From: an uncultured Collinsella sp.
GTDB lineage: Bacteria > Actinomycetota > Coriobacteriia > Coriobacteriales > Coriobacteriaceae
NCBI GenBank assembly: GCA_934654765.1
Contig: CAKUGX010000012.1
Coordinates: forward strand, 1 to 29,943
Length of the DNA stretch: 29,943 bases
Direction: 5' to 3'
Below are positions 15,729-23,699 of the stretch, one piece after another (positions within the stretch are counted from its first letter, which is position 1; every line of letters starts with the position of its first letter). Both the position numbers and the translations under genes were made by a program. Below the pieces are notes generated by a model. That model saw only the letters and a program-made list of their open reading frames with translations. It was not told the DNA's origin and did no database searches.

Positions 15729-16751
15729 TTACTCGCCGTCGATATCGGTCGCGACAGCCTCCTCAATAGCCTCGACACCGGCAACCGACAGGTCTTCCTT
15801 GCCGCGGCAGAACTTCTTGTCGACCCAGCCGGTCAGGATCGGGGCCATGATCGCCGTGATGATAACGGCCGTTGCGATCTGGGCGTACGCGGTGGGCGCA
15901 AGCTCGGCATAGCGCGGTGCAACCTCGGCGAGGGCGACCGGCGTGGTCATGGCCGTACCGGCGATGGTGGAACAGGCAACAGCAGCCTTGCCGTTGCCGC
16001 CGCACAGGCGCTCAAAGGCAAAGGTGATGGGGCCGACGATAAAGAGCGTGATGAGGCCAAGCAGAATGCCCGAGATGCCGCCGGTGATGAAGCTCGACAG
16101 GCTCATGGACGCACCGAGCTGAAAACCGATGACGGCAATTGCGGGATTGGCGCCGGGGACCAGCAGGTTCTTGATGAACGGGAACAGGTTGCCCAAAACC
16201 ATGCCGATAACGAGCGGCAGGATGGAACCGATGATGGTGCCGATGGGAATGTTGGCGAGACCCGAGACGCCGAGGATAATCATCGTGACGGCGGGGCCGG
16301 CCGTAAAGAACAGGATGCCCACGGCGCCTTGCTCGGACTCGTCGCCGAACTCGCCCATGATGCCCGTATAGAGCGCCATGTTGCAGAACGTAATGCCGCC
16401 GATGATGGACACGGAGCTGAGGCCAAGGAAGTTGTCGTTAAAGAAATAGGCCACGCCCAAACCGAGAGCCGCCGCGACGACAAGCTTGGGGATCAGCACG
16501 ACAATACCGGTCTTGATGGCGCCCGGCGTGGACTTAAAGCTGATGCCGGCGCCCACAAACAGCAGGATCGCGGCGACGATGGTGTTGGAACCACCGCGGC
16601 AGGCAGCCGTAAAGAAGCCGCCGATCTCAAAGACCTGCGGGCAGAAGGTGTTGAGCAAAAGGCCGACGATCATGGGATAGATCATGATGTCGCCCGGGAT
16701 ACGCGGGACCTTGAATTTCTTTTGCTCGTTGGCGGTTGCTTCCTGTGCCAT
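15729..16751 (-). CDS. kdgT: 2-keto-3-deoxygluconate permease
   Basis: This is a 340-residue integral membrane symporter of the KdgT family (PF03812), which imports 2-keto-3-deoxygluconate released from pectin or uronate breakdown. Family-like stretches include KVPRIPGDIMIYPMIVGLLL near the N-terminus, LFVGAGISFKSTPGAIKTG, LYTGIMGEFGDESEQGAVGI, and the repeated Gly-rich helices towards the C-terminus (CSTIAGTAMTTPVALAEVAP). The ATG at 16751 has GGGGG about 4 nt upstream; a longer in-frame start ten codons earlier lacks one. No kdgK, kdgA or uronate genes are adjacent, so the catabolic partners must be elsewhere. An imperfect palindrome CTTTGCTACAGTAAAG at 16796-16811 could be an operator, but support is weak. 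Confidence 0.9.
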   Translation of the reverse strand: MAQEATANEQKKFKVPRIPGDIMIYPMIVGLLLNTFCPQVFEIGGFFTAACRGGSNTIVAAILLFVGAGISFKSTPGAIKTGIVVLIPKLVVAAALGLGVAYFFNDNFLGLSSVSIIGGITFCNMALYTGIMGEFGDESEQGAVGILFFTAGPAVTMIILGVSGLANIPIGTIIGSILPLVIGMVLGNLFPFIKNLLVPGANPAIAVIGFQLGASMSLSSFITGGISGILLGLITLFIVGPITFAFERLCGGNGKAAVACSTIAGTAMTTPVALAEVAPRYAELAPTAYAQIATAVIITAIMAPILTGWVDKKFCRGKEDLSVAGVEAIEEAVATDIDGE

Positions 16752-16894
16752 GAAACCCCCATTTCCGCTGACGGGGAACAAAAGCCCACGTCATGCTTTG
16801 CTACAGTAAAGTCTGACCATGGTACCAGAAGAAGCAGACCAGCTCGATGAGAAATTCGATTCGGGGCAGCGACGACAAAAGGAGGCACCGGCCC

Positions 16895-17218
16895 CTATAT
16901 GAGGCTCAAAACGATATACAGCACAACGCCCGAGACGCAGCACCACAACATCGACTTTGTCTTGATTGCCACCACAACGACGCCGGCGGCAGCAACCCAG
17001 GGAACCAAGGCCGGCCACAGCCCCGCATCGAAGGCCCCGGGGCTTACCAAGTCGTTGGCGACCAGCGCGGCAAAGGCAGCAGGCGGGATGTAGCCCAGGG
17101 CCTCGGTGACGCGGGGCGGAAGGGTCCGCCCGCGCAGGGCGAACGCCGGCGCGATGCGAAAGAATGCGATGGCTGCCCACGACGACAGCCACAGAACCAA
17201 GAACTCGTTAACGGGCAT
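16895..17218 (-). CDS. azlD: Branched-chain amino acid exporter small subunit AzlD
   Basis: This membrane protein of 107 residues has about four hydrophobic segments, the normal size for AzlD (PF05437). FFRIAPAFALRGRTLPPRVT followed by ALGYIPPAAFAALVANDL is typical of the family. It forms the export complex with AzlC. The ATG at 17218 overlaps the last 11 nt of azlC, so it is translationally coupled. A longer in-frame reading upstream runs through azlC in another frame and is not real. Confidence 0.9.
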   Translation of the reverse strand: MPVNEFLVLWLSSWAAIAFFRIAPAFALRGRTLPPRVTEALGYIPPAAFAALVANDLVSPGAFDAGLWPALVPWVAAAGVVVVAIKTKSMLWCCVSGVVLYIVLSLI

Positions 17219-17900
17219 CGCGAGCACCCCTCCCATCGGACAAGGCATCGCACACAAGTGCGATGGCAACGCCGACCACGACGCTTGCCGGCACGGCGAT
17301 ATTCGCAAGGCCCAAGAACTTGAACATGGCGACGGACACCGCGCCCGAAACCGCCGCGACGACATTGCCGCGCGACAGGCGCTGCGAAAAGAGCAGGCAG
17401 ATGAAGAGAGACGTGCAGACAAAGCCTGCGATAGCGGTAGGAACATCGATGGCAGCGCCGGCAACAGCGCCCGCCGTGCACGAGACGCCCCATGTTGCGA
17501 TCAGAATCGCGTTGAGCGCAAAGGCCTCCTTAGGGCCCCAACCATCGCCCTCGACCAACTTGGCCAGCGAGATGCCGTAGGCCTCTTCGGTAAGCGTCGC
17601 CGTGACCGCCAGCGTCTGGCGTTTCGAAGCCCCGGCAAGGTGCGGCGCAAGCGATGCCGAGTAGAGCGCAAAGCGAGAGGAGATGGCAGCGACGCTTGCG
17701 ATAATCGAAGGTGCCGGCACGCCCGCCAGCCATAGGTTGCAGATCATGAACTGGCCGCTGCCCGTCACAAACGTACTGCTCAGGGCAAAGACCATCCAGG
17801 GTTCCATCCCCGTCTGACCCATTATCATTCCGCACGGCGCGCCCACCGCTACATAGGTGAGCATCACCGGCCAAACGGTTTTAACAATTTTGAGCACCAT
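17208..17900 (-). CDS. azlC: Branched-chain amino acid exporter large subunit AzlC
   Basis: This integral membrane protein of 230 residues belongs to the AzlC family (PF03591), which with AzlD exports branched-chain amino acids or their analogues. Recognisable parts are YVAVGAPCGMIMGQTGMEPW, SSTFVTGSGQFMICNLWLAG, and the TEEAYGISLA segment. The ATG at 17900 has AGGA 5 nt upstream; longer in-frame readings extend into the HD gene on the other strand and were rejected. With azlD it forms a two-gene operon. This places an exporter for branched-chain amino acids some 11 kb from the liv importer of the same compounds. Confidence 0.9.
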   Translation of the reverse strand: MVLKIVKTVWPVMLTYVAVGAPCGMIMGQTGMEPWMVFALSSTFVTGSGQFMICNLWLAGVPAPSIIASVAAISSRFALYSASLAPHLAGASKRQTLAVTATLTEEAYGISLAKLVEGDGWGPKEAFALNAILIATWGVSCTAGAVAGAAIDVPTAIAGFVCTSLFICLLFSQRLSRGNVVAAVSGAVSVAMFKFLGLANIAVPASVVVGVAIALVCDALSDGRGARDAR

Positions 17901-17946
17901 ATCGTTCCTCGCTCTGTCAAGCCATCCGCATCGCGCGCAACCGCAC

Positions 17947-17987
17947 ATTGTAATCGTCGTCCACCAGCAACCGAGTTCGCCTACAAT
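17947..17987. promoter_or_regulatory. Divergent -10-like elements between azlC and the HD gene
   Basis: The 126-nt gap contains TACAAT on the plus strand at 17982-17987, about 40 nt before the HD gene, and TACAAT on the minus strand at 17952-17947, about 47 nt before azlC. Both match five of six -10 consensus bases. Neither has a convincing -35, so assignment is tentative. Confidence 0.35.
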
Positions 17988-18026
17988 TGCCACCGGATCG
18001 AAAGACGCAACTTTTAGGAAGTCATT

Positions 18027-18839
18027 ATGACAGCCATCGATCGAGGCCGGGCGACCGCGGCCTTCAAACGCTATACCGATGCTTACGACGCCACCAATCC
18101 GCGCATCGCACTCAAAATCGAGCACACCTATCACGTGGCGGAAGCGTGCGATGCCGTGGCGCGCGAGCAGAACTGGTCGACAGAAGATATTGACCTGGCC
18201 TGGCTTTGCGGCCTGCTGCACGATACGGGCCGCTTTGAGCAGCTGCGACGCTGGGACACCTTTAAAGATGCCGAGAGCATGAGCCATGCGGCGCTGGGCG
18301 TCGAGGTCCTCTTTGGCGAGAATCCCGCCGATGCACCCGCCGCAACAAGCATCCGCGACTTTATTGACGGTCCGGTGGAAGACGAACTCATCCGCGCGAG
18401 CATCGCCTATCACAGCGACTTTCGCCTACCCGAGGAGCTCAACGAGCGCACGCGGCGCTTCTGTGATATCGTGCGCGACGGCGATAAGGTCGACATTATG
18501 CGCACTATCGCCGACAGCACCGTCGATACCATCCTCAAAGTTGATGAGGATACGTTTCTTGCCAGCCACTTCTCGTCGCCGACACTCGCCGCCTTTGACG
18601 AGCATCGCTGCGTCGCACGCGATGAGCGCAACGAGCCCGCAGACTTCCTGGTAGGGCTCATCTGCTTTATGTTTGAGCTCGTCTATCCGGCAAGCCGTGC
18701 TCTGGCGCGCAAGCAGGGCGATATCTACCGCCTGCTCGACGCGCCCTTTGGCATTACGCGGCCCTTCACCGATCCCGCCACGCAAGCGACCTGGGAACGC
18801 CTCAAGAACGAGATGCGCGACTGGCTGGCGCGTGCCTAG
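18027..18839 (+). CDS. HD-domain phosphohydrolase
   Basis: This is a soluble 270-residue protein of the HD superfamily of metal-dependent phosphohydrolases. The metal ligands are visible: His36 (EHTYHV), the His65-Asp66 doublet (GLLHDTGRF), further histidines His87 and His129 (AYHSDF), and an Asp153/Asp156 pair in RDGDKVDIM. The arrangement resembles stand-alone HD proteins that act on nucleotides or small phosphoesters. No GYP motif of cyclic di-GMP phosphodiesterases is present, so a link to the nearby GGDEF protein is not supported. The ATG has AGGAAG 6 nt upstream. Its stop codon overlaps the stop of the convergent etfA by four bases. The substrate is unknown. Confidence 0.85.
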   Translation: MTAIDRGRATAAFKRYTDAYDATNPRIALKIEHTYHVAEACDAVAREQNWSTEDIDLAWLCGLLHDTGRFEQLRRWDTFKDAESMSHAALGVEVLFGENPADAPAATSIRDFIDGPVEDELIRASIAYHSDFRLPEELNERTRRFCDIVRDGDKVDIMRTIADSTVDTILKVDEDTFLASHFSSPTLAAFDEHRCVARDERNEPADFLVGLICFMFELVYPASRALARKQGDIYRLLDAPFGITRPFTDPATQATWERLKNEMRDWLARA

Positions 18840-20041
18840 CGCTCAAGCTGGGCCAGCAGCTCCTCGACGACCTCGACGGCGTCGCCGACAACCTTGTACT
18901 GGGCGGCGCCAAAGATAGGGGCATCCGGGTCCTCGTTGACGGCGATAATGCACTCCGCCCCACCGATGCCGGCAAGATGCTGGATGGCGCCCGAGACACC
19001 GATACTCACGAGAAGCTTGGGCGAAACGGATACGCCCGTCTGGCCAATCTGATGGCGATACTCCAGCCAGCCAGCCTCCGCAACAGGACGCGTGCAGCCA
19101 AGCTCGGCACCGAGGGCCTCGGCGAGTTTTCGCATCAACGGCAGGTTTTTCTTGGAACCAATGCCGCGACCTACCACGACGAGACGCTCGGCATCGGCAA
19201 TCGAGGCCTGCTGCCCCCACTCCTCGGCGGGAATCGAGATCTCGACACGGGCTTTAACATCTTCTGCAAGCGCTACCTGGGCGATCGCGCCGGAACGACC
19301 GTAGTCGAAGTCGTGCGCCTTAAAGATGCCGGGGCGCACCGTTGCCATCTGAGGGCGGTGGTTGGGACAAACGATGGTGGCCATCAGGTTGCCGCCAAAC
19401 GCCGGGCGCGTCTGCTGCAGCAGCCCCGTCTCCGTATCCATCGAAAGCACGGTGCAGTCGGCCGTAAGGCCCGTCTGCAAGCGCACGGCAACGCCAGGCG
19501 CCAGTTCGCGGCCAAAGGCGGTCGCACCGTACAGAATAGCCTCGGGCTTGCGCTCGGCCACCAAATCGCAGATCAGGCGGGCGTAGACCTCCGCATCGTT
19601 TTGGCGCAGGCGCTCGTCGCGACAGACCATAACTTCATCAGCACCGGCGCAAACCAAATGCTCAAGCTCCTCGAACGAGCTCTCGGGGCTCATGCCGACC
19701 AGCGCCACCAGACGGCAGCCACGGGCATCGGCAAGTTCACGCCCCTTGCCTATGAGCTCGTAGGCCACGGGCGCCACGGCATCGTGTTCGTCAGTCTGCA
19801 CGAATACCCAAATGTCTCGATATGCGTCAAGGTCCGCTGCGCCGATAGCCTCGTCGCGCTCGATCGAGATGGCGTTGACGGGACAGGCGTCGACGCACCC
19901 ACCGCACAGGATGCAGCCGTCGGTTACGTGGGCACAGCGATTGGGGCGCTCCCCCTCCACCACAATGCCGCTCGAGGCGCAGGCGCGAACGCAGCGACCG
20001 CAGCCGATACAGGCTTCGCTATCGATAATCAGTCCGCTCAT
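18836..20041 (-). CDS. etfA: Electron transfer flavoprotein alpha subunit with N-terminal 2x[4Fe-4S] ferredoxin domain
   Basis: The protein has 401 residues, about 75 longer than a plain EtfA. The extension holds two ferredoxin clusters: Cys11, Cys14, Cys17, Cys21 and Cys43, Cys46, Cys49, Cys53. The Etf part has the N-terminal alpha/beta domain and the C-terminal FAD-binding domain with GQTGVSVSPKLLVSIGVSGA and NEDPDAPIFGAAQYKVVGD. Such ferredoxin-fused EtfA subunits occur in flavin-based electron-bifurcating dehydrogenases, for example LctC of the Acetobacterium woodii lactate dehydrogenase. The ATG abuts the etfB stop (zero spacing). It is the last gene of the operon and overlaps the convergent HD gene by four bases at CTAG. 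Confidence 0.94.
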   Translation of the reverse strand: MSGLIIDSEACIGCGRCVRACASSGIVVEGERPNRCAHVTDGCILCGGCVDACPVNAISIERDEAIGAADLDAYRDIWVFVQTDEHDAVAPVAYELIGKGRELADARGCRLVALVGMSPESSFEELEHLVCAGADEVMVCRDERLRQNDAEVYARLICDLVAERKPEAILYGATAFGRELAPGVAVRLQTGLTADCTVLSMDTETGLLQQTRPAFGGNLMATIVCPNHRPQMATVRPGIFKAHDFDYGRSGAIAQVALAEDVKARVEISIPAEEWGQQASIADAERLVVVGRGIGSKKNLPLMRKLAEALGAELGCTRPVAEAGWLEYRHQIGQTGVSVSPKLLVSIGVSGAIQHLAGIGGAECIIAVNEDPDAPIFGAAQYKVVGDAVEVVEELLAQLER

Positions 20042-20857
20042 CTATGCCATCCCCTCGATAATCTTGGCAAGTTTTGCCGCCTGCTCGGACGCCGTTCCCT
20101 CAACAGCCTCACACGTTTGGTCGCGGTCGGGCACAAACGAGCGCACGACCTGCGTCGGCGAGCCGGCAAGACCGCAGCGCGCGGGGTCGGCATGCACGTC
20201 GGCAGCATTAACCACGCGCACGTCCGCATCCTCGGCCGCACGTATGCCGGCAATACTCGGCATGCGCAGCTGGCCGATCTCCTTAGCGGTCGTCATCGCG
20301 CACGGCATCTCCAGATAGACTGTCTCCTCACCGGCATCGCAACCGTGGACGAGCGCCAGCGAGCCGCAGGTCGTAAAGCCCGCGCTCTGCACGCAACTCA
20401 CGTCGGTCACGCAGGGAATCTCAAAAGCTCCGGCAAGCTCGGGCCCGATCTGGGCCGTATCGCCGTCCACCGCCATCTTGCCGCAGATGAGCAGGTCAAA
20501 GTCTTCATCGAGCGCCTCGATACCGCACTTGAGGGCATAGGTGGTGGCAAGGGTATCGGCGCCCGCAAAGGCGCGGTCGGTCAGCAGCAGCGCGTCGTCG
20601 GCGCCGCGGGCGATGCAGTCGCGCAGCAGCGATTCGGTCGCGGGAATGCCCATCGACACCACCGTCACACGTACGTCCATGCCAAAGCCGATAAAGTCGT
20701 CCTTCAACGCCAGCGCGCATTCCAGGGCGCTTGCGTCGAACGGGTTAATGACCGCCTGCTTGCCATCACGCACGATGGTATTGGTCTTGGGGTCCATCTT
20801 GACCTCGGTGCTTCCGGGCACTGCCTTGACGCACACCACCATATGGAAATCGCTCAT
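20042..20857 (-). CDS. etfB: Electron transfer flavoprotein beta subunit
   Basis: The protein has 271 residues, within the family range. It shows VCVKAVPGSTEVKMDPKTN near the N-terminus, INPFDASALECALALKD, and GKMAVDGDTAQIGPELA, which forms part of the nucleotide or flavin pocket. The DPKTNTIVRDG...NPFDASALE arrangement resembles Etfs that bind a second FAD and NAD(H) rather than AMP; that distinction needs an alignment. The ATG is 2 nt after the stop of the upstream dehydrogenase gene, and the stop abuts etfA. With EtfA it should shuttle electrons between the dehydrogenase, NAD(H) and ferredoxin. Confidence 0.94.
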   Translation of the reverse strand: MSDFHMVVCVKAVPGSTEVKMDPKTNTIVRDGKQAVINPFDASALECALALKDDFIGFGMDVRVTVVSMGIPATESLLRDCIARGADDALLLTDRAFAGADTLATTYALKCGIEALDEDFDLLICGKMAVDGDTAQIGPELAGAFEIPCVTDVSCVQSAGFTTCGSLALVHGCDAGEETVYLEMPCAMTTAKEIGQLRMPSIAGIRAAEDADVRVVNAADVHADPARCGLAGSPTQVVRSFVPDRDQTCEAVEGTASEQAAKLAKIIEGMA

Positions 20858-20859
20858 GG

Positions 20860-22461
20860 TTACGCGCCCCCTTTCTGGACGAGTTCATCCAAGAGCTTCT
20901 CCGCAAACAGGTTGCCGCGGCCCAGCTGCCCGGCAGGATCGAGCTGGAGCTTGAGCCGTGCCGACTCGACCATGGCGTCGTGGCCGTACATCGTCTCCAA
21001 AAAGCCTGCCTTGATCTTGCCGACGCCGTGCTCGGCGGAGACGGCGCCGCCCATGGCCGTGACCTCGGAAGCCCACTGCGCAAAGAGCACTCCGCCGCGA
21101 CGGTAGTCCTGCGCATCGCGCGGCAGAATGTTCACGTGCAGGTGGTTGTTGCCGATGTGTCCCCAAGCAGCAGACTCAAGCCCGCTTTCAGCCAGCGTTT
21201 TGCGATAGAGGGCCACGACATCTGCCAAGCGTGCATTGGGCACCGACATGTCAGAGCCCAACTTGGTAATGGTGGGGTCCGTGCGGCGGCGCTCGTCGAT
21301 AAGCATGTTGACGCTCTCGGGCACTGCGTGGCGGAAGAATCGCTGGCACTCGCGATCTACTTCGGTGCGCGCGACCCATGTCGCGTCGTCGCGGCCGCCC
21401 GCGAGCTCCAGCACCCATCCCAGGTGGTACAGTTCCTCGGTTGCCTGGGCCTCGTCATCGCAGTCGAGCTCCACGTAAACGCAAACCTTTGCATCGTCGT
21501 CGAGCGCGGGAAGCGAGGCAAACGCCGTCGACTGCTCGCGCTGGCGACGCAGGATATCCAGGGCGCCCGCATCGAAATACTCGATGGCGGTTGCGTGGGA
21601 CAGGACGGGACGCACGGAATCGGTAAAGGACACGGCTTTGTCTTCGCTATCGAAAAAGCAGCTCACACCCCAAACGACCGCAGGCGCCGCCTGCAGGGCA
21701 ATCTCGAGCTCGGTGATAACGCCAAGCGTGCCGCACGCGCCGATAAACAAATCGATGGCATCCATATCGTCCGCGACGAAATAGCCCGAGGCATTTTTGG
21801 TCTTGGGCATGATGTAGCCGGGAAGATCGAGCTCGAGCGCGCGGCCCTGCGCCGTGACAAGCGAAAGGCGACGACCCTGTGCAAAAGCCTCGCCGCGGTG
21901 AAGCTCGAGCAGGTCACCGTCGGTCAGCGCGACATGAAGACCCGTAACGTGCGGCCGCATGGGGCCATAGGCATAGCTGCGGGCGCCGGAAGCGTTGCAC
22001 GCCGCCATGCCTCCCAGGCAGGCAGATGCCTCGGTGGGATCGGTAGGAAAGAATTGCTCGGGGGCCTCCTGGAACTCCTCGTAAGCCTCAAGCGATGCCT
22101 GGTTCCAGCCAACAGTCGGCAGCACCTTCTTGCCCAGCTGCTTGCGCAGCTCCGAGAGCACAACACCCGGCTCCACGCGCAGCAGAAAGCGGCCCTGCTC
22201 ATCGCGGCGAAGACCTAGGTAGCGATTCATACGGGAAGTGTTGAGGATATGCCCGCCGTGGGGCACGGCGCCGGCGGCAAGACCGGTTCGGGCGCCCTGA
22301 ACCGTTACCGGGACACACTCGGCATGGAGCTTTTCCAAAATGGTGCGAACCTCGTCTTCCGTTGTCGGAAACGAGATACTCGAGGCCTCGCCCGATGCGC
22401 GAGATTCATCGCGGCCATACTCTTCGAACTCGTCGGTGAAGGGTTTGATGGTTGCAGACAC
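20860..22461 (-). CDS. FAD-linked 2-hydroxyacid dehydrogenase, GlcD/LctD type
   Basis: This flavoprotein of 533 residues has an N-terminal FAD_binding_4 domain (VPVTVQGARTGLAAGAVPHG, then FFPTDPTEASACLGGMAACN and GACGTLGVITELEIAL) and a C-terminal FAD_oxidase_C domain with the metal-site motifs GHIGNNHLHVNI and SAEHGVGKIKAGF. Relatives oxidise D-lactate, glycolate or 2-hydroxyglutarate. Its place in one operon with etfB and ferredoxin-fused etfA points to an Etf-coupled lactate dehydrogenase like LctD; the substrate is inferred. It is somewhat longer than the usual ~460-470 residues. The start is GTG at 22461, with AAAGGGGGA 6 nt upstream. No lactate permease or racemase lies next to it. Confidence 0.9.
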   Translation of the reverse strand: MSATIKPFTDEFEEYGRDESRASGEASSISFPTTEDEVRTILEKLHAECVPVTVQGARTGLAAGAVPHGGHILNTSRMNRYLGLRRDEQGRFLLRVEPGVVLSELRKQLGKKVLPTVGWNQASLEAYEEFQEAPEQFFPTDPTEASACLGGMAACNASGARSYAYGPMRPHVTGLHVALTDGDLLELHRGEAFAQGRRLSLVTAQGRALELDLPGYIMPKTKNASGYFVADDMDAIDLFIGACGTLGVITELEIALQAAPAVVWGVSCFFDSEDKAVSFTDSVRPVLSHATAIEYFDAGALDILRRQREQSTAFASLPALDDDAKVCVYVELDCDDEAQATEELYHLGWVLELAGGRDDATWVARTEVDRECQRFFRHAVPESVNMLIDERRRTDPTITKLGSDMSVPNARLADVVALYRKTLAESGLESAAWGHIGNNHLHVNILPRDAQDYRRGGVLFAQWASEVTAMGGAVSAEHGVGKIKAGFLETMYGHDAMVESARLKLQLDPAGQLGRGNLFAEKLLDELVQKGGA

Positions 22462-22807
22462 GCGAACTCCCCCTTTAGCTAACTACAGTGTTTGCAGGGA
22501 GATGTTACCGCATCGTTTCGTCGACGTGTTCGAGACCGTCTCCATAATTGGCGATTTTTACGTTCATGCAATTCGGCAAGCGGCTTGATTTCCTCGGCAG
22601 ACGATGTTTTTGACACATATCGCTCAGCCGCCAACGATCGCATAATTGTCGCTCGAAAAAAGTTGAAGTAATTTTTACCGCCTTTTACCTGCAAAGACGT
22701 CAATCCGTCAAGCATTTGGTCAGAAATTGGTCAAGTAGCGGCTGATACGGTCGGCATCGACAGCCAAAACCAATAGAAGTTTTGGCCCCAGAAGCAGGGA
22801 GGTTCCC
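22462..22807. promoter_or_regulatory. 346-nt divergent intergenic region between the dehydrogenase operon and the surface locus
   Basis: No convincing gene is present; a 78-codon minus-strand frame lacks a ribosome-binding site. The region is AT-richer than its surroundings. It contains a perfect TTGACA at 22610-22615 with a poor -10 17 nt later, the palindromes CGTCGACG (22519-22526) and GAGACCGTCTC (22532-22542) on the dehydrogenase side, a direct repeat TTGGTCA spaced by four bases near 22716-22733, and a leader hairpin CCAAAAC (22764-22770) and GTTTTGG (22779-22785) just before the surface locus. These are plausible regulator sites, but none is assigned. Confidence 0.35.
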
Positions 22808-23104
22808 ATGGCATATTACTGGCCCCAGTATGGCATCGCCATCGAAGTCGACGACGACCCCTATCTCCTGCCTTTCGAAGAAGAGGCATTCCCCGATACG
22901 ACGGTCTACCACGTCACCACCGATGTGATCTGCGACCCTGAGTCATTCTCGGCACTCGCCCACCACATCGCACGCATCCACGACATCGAGCTCCCTCCCA
23001 ACTTCGATGAGCTTGTCTACTCGCGCCGCCTTATGCTCCACATGCTCTTTGGAGCAGACCCATCCACGTTTGCGCGCGTCTACACCGCCAAGGATGCCGC
23101 ATGA
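22808..23104 (+). CDS. Small hypothetical cytoplasmic protein, first gene of the surface locus
   Basis: This is a 98-residue protein without signal or membrane segment, rich in Asp, Glu, His and Pro. I do not recognise it firmly. The pattern PQYGIAIEVDDDP ... TVYHVTTDVICDPESFSALAHHIARI loosely resembles the second half of DUF559/PD-(D/E)XK-like proteins, where an IEVDG strand is followed by a Val-rich strand and a helix, but a full nuclease motif is not present. GGGAGG lies 5 nt before the ATG. The stop overlaps the next start (ATGA), so the two are co-translated. This suggests a function linked to the membrane protein that follows. Confidence 0.7.
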   Translation: MAYYWPQYGIAIEVDDDPYLLPFEEEAFPDTTVYHVTTDVICDPESFSALAHHIARIHDIELPPNFDELVYSRRLMLHMLFGADPSTFARVYTAKDAA

Positions 23105-23610
23105 GCGCGAAGAAGCCACCCCGGCCCACGGGTCCGGGACATCGCAAGAAGCTCATCATTGCCTGCCTGGCTATCGCCTGTGCCCTCGTCGCCGTAGGCT
23201 TGTACGCCTGGCAGTCGCAGCCCGTACCCGAAGCGGGCGCCTCGGTCACAACGGCCGAGGGCAAATCGCGCCAAGAGATCCAAGATGAGCTCGACGCCAT
23301 CGTCCGAGACAACATGATGACGATCTCGGTCGCGCCGGTCGCCCAGTTGCAGGAAGGCGGCAAGTTGCGCGTCAACGTGCAAAACGTCCAGGACAACAAG
23401 TTTCCCCAGCGATTCCGCGTCATTCAAAACGACGAGACTATTTATGAGTCCGGCATCGTCGAAACCGGCAAGACGGTCGAGACGTGTCCCGCCGGCGACA
23501 TCGAGGAAGGCGAGGCGTATATCGAAATCCAGGCACTCGACACCAAGACCCATGACAACCACGGCAATCCGACGCGCGTCAAGGTCCGGGTGGAACAGGC
23601 CGAGAACTAA
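23101..23610 (+). CDS. Single-pass membrane protein with extracytoplasmic domain
   Basis: The protein has 169 residues: a short basic, proline-rich cytoplasmic start (KKPPRPTGPGHRKK), one membrane helix at about 18-37, then an outside domain of about 130 residues. The outside part begins with a charged helical segment (about 52-75) and continues with beta-prone alternation such as KLRVNVQNVQ, RFRVIQNDETIYESGIV and AYIEIQALDT, suggesting a small beta-sandwich. The start overlaps the preceding stop by 4 nt. I do not recognise a family. It may anchor or assemble the secreted proteins that follow. Confidence 0.75.
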   Translation: MSAKKPPRPTGPGHRKKLIIACLAIACALVAVGLYAWQSQPVPEAGASVTTAEGKSRQEIQDELDAIVRDNMMTISVAPVAQLQEGGKLRVNVQNVQDNKFPQRFRVIQNDETIYESGIVETGKTVETCPAGDIEEGEAYIEIQALDTKTHDNHGNPTRVKVRVEQAEN

Positions 23611-23662
23611 CCCCTAACGCCCGCTGATCATTGCGCGCGGCCACCAGCACACGTCCAATCAT

Positions 23663-23679
23663 CGCGGGGACGGCCCGCG
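23663..23679 (+). other. GC hairpin in the leader of the secreted-protein gene
   Basis: Arms CGCGGG (23663-23668) and CCCGCG (23674-23679) enclose a 5-nt loop, 20 nt before the start codon at 23700. No T-run follows, so it is more likely a message-stabilising or translation-modulating element than a terminator. Confidence 0.3.
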
Positions 23680-23699
23680 GCGAATAGAAAGGAACAACC

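Noticed and set aside
18027..18839. HD-GYP cyclic di-GMP phosphodiesterase partner for the GGDEF protein
   Set aside because: The HD doublet is present, but I find no GYP motif or the further residues of that subfamily.
18977..21106. A 709-codon plus-strand frame opposite the etf genes
   Set aside because: It crosses two well-supported genes and their junction, and has biased Ala/Arg/His/Gly composition with no motif.
22479..22715. A 78-codon minus-strand frame upstream of the dehydrogenase gene
   Set aside because: There is no ribosome-binding site before its ATG and no recognisable family. It could be a real small protein, but nothing supports it.
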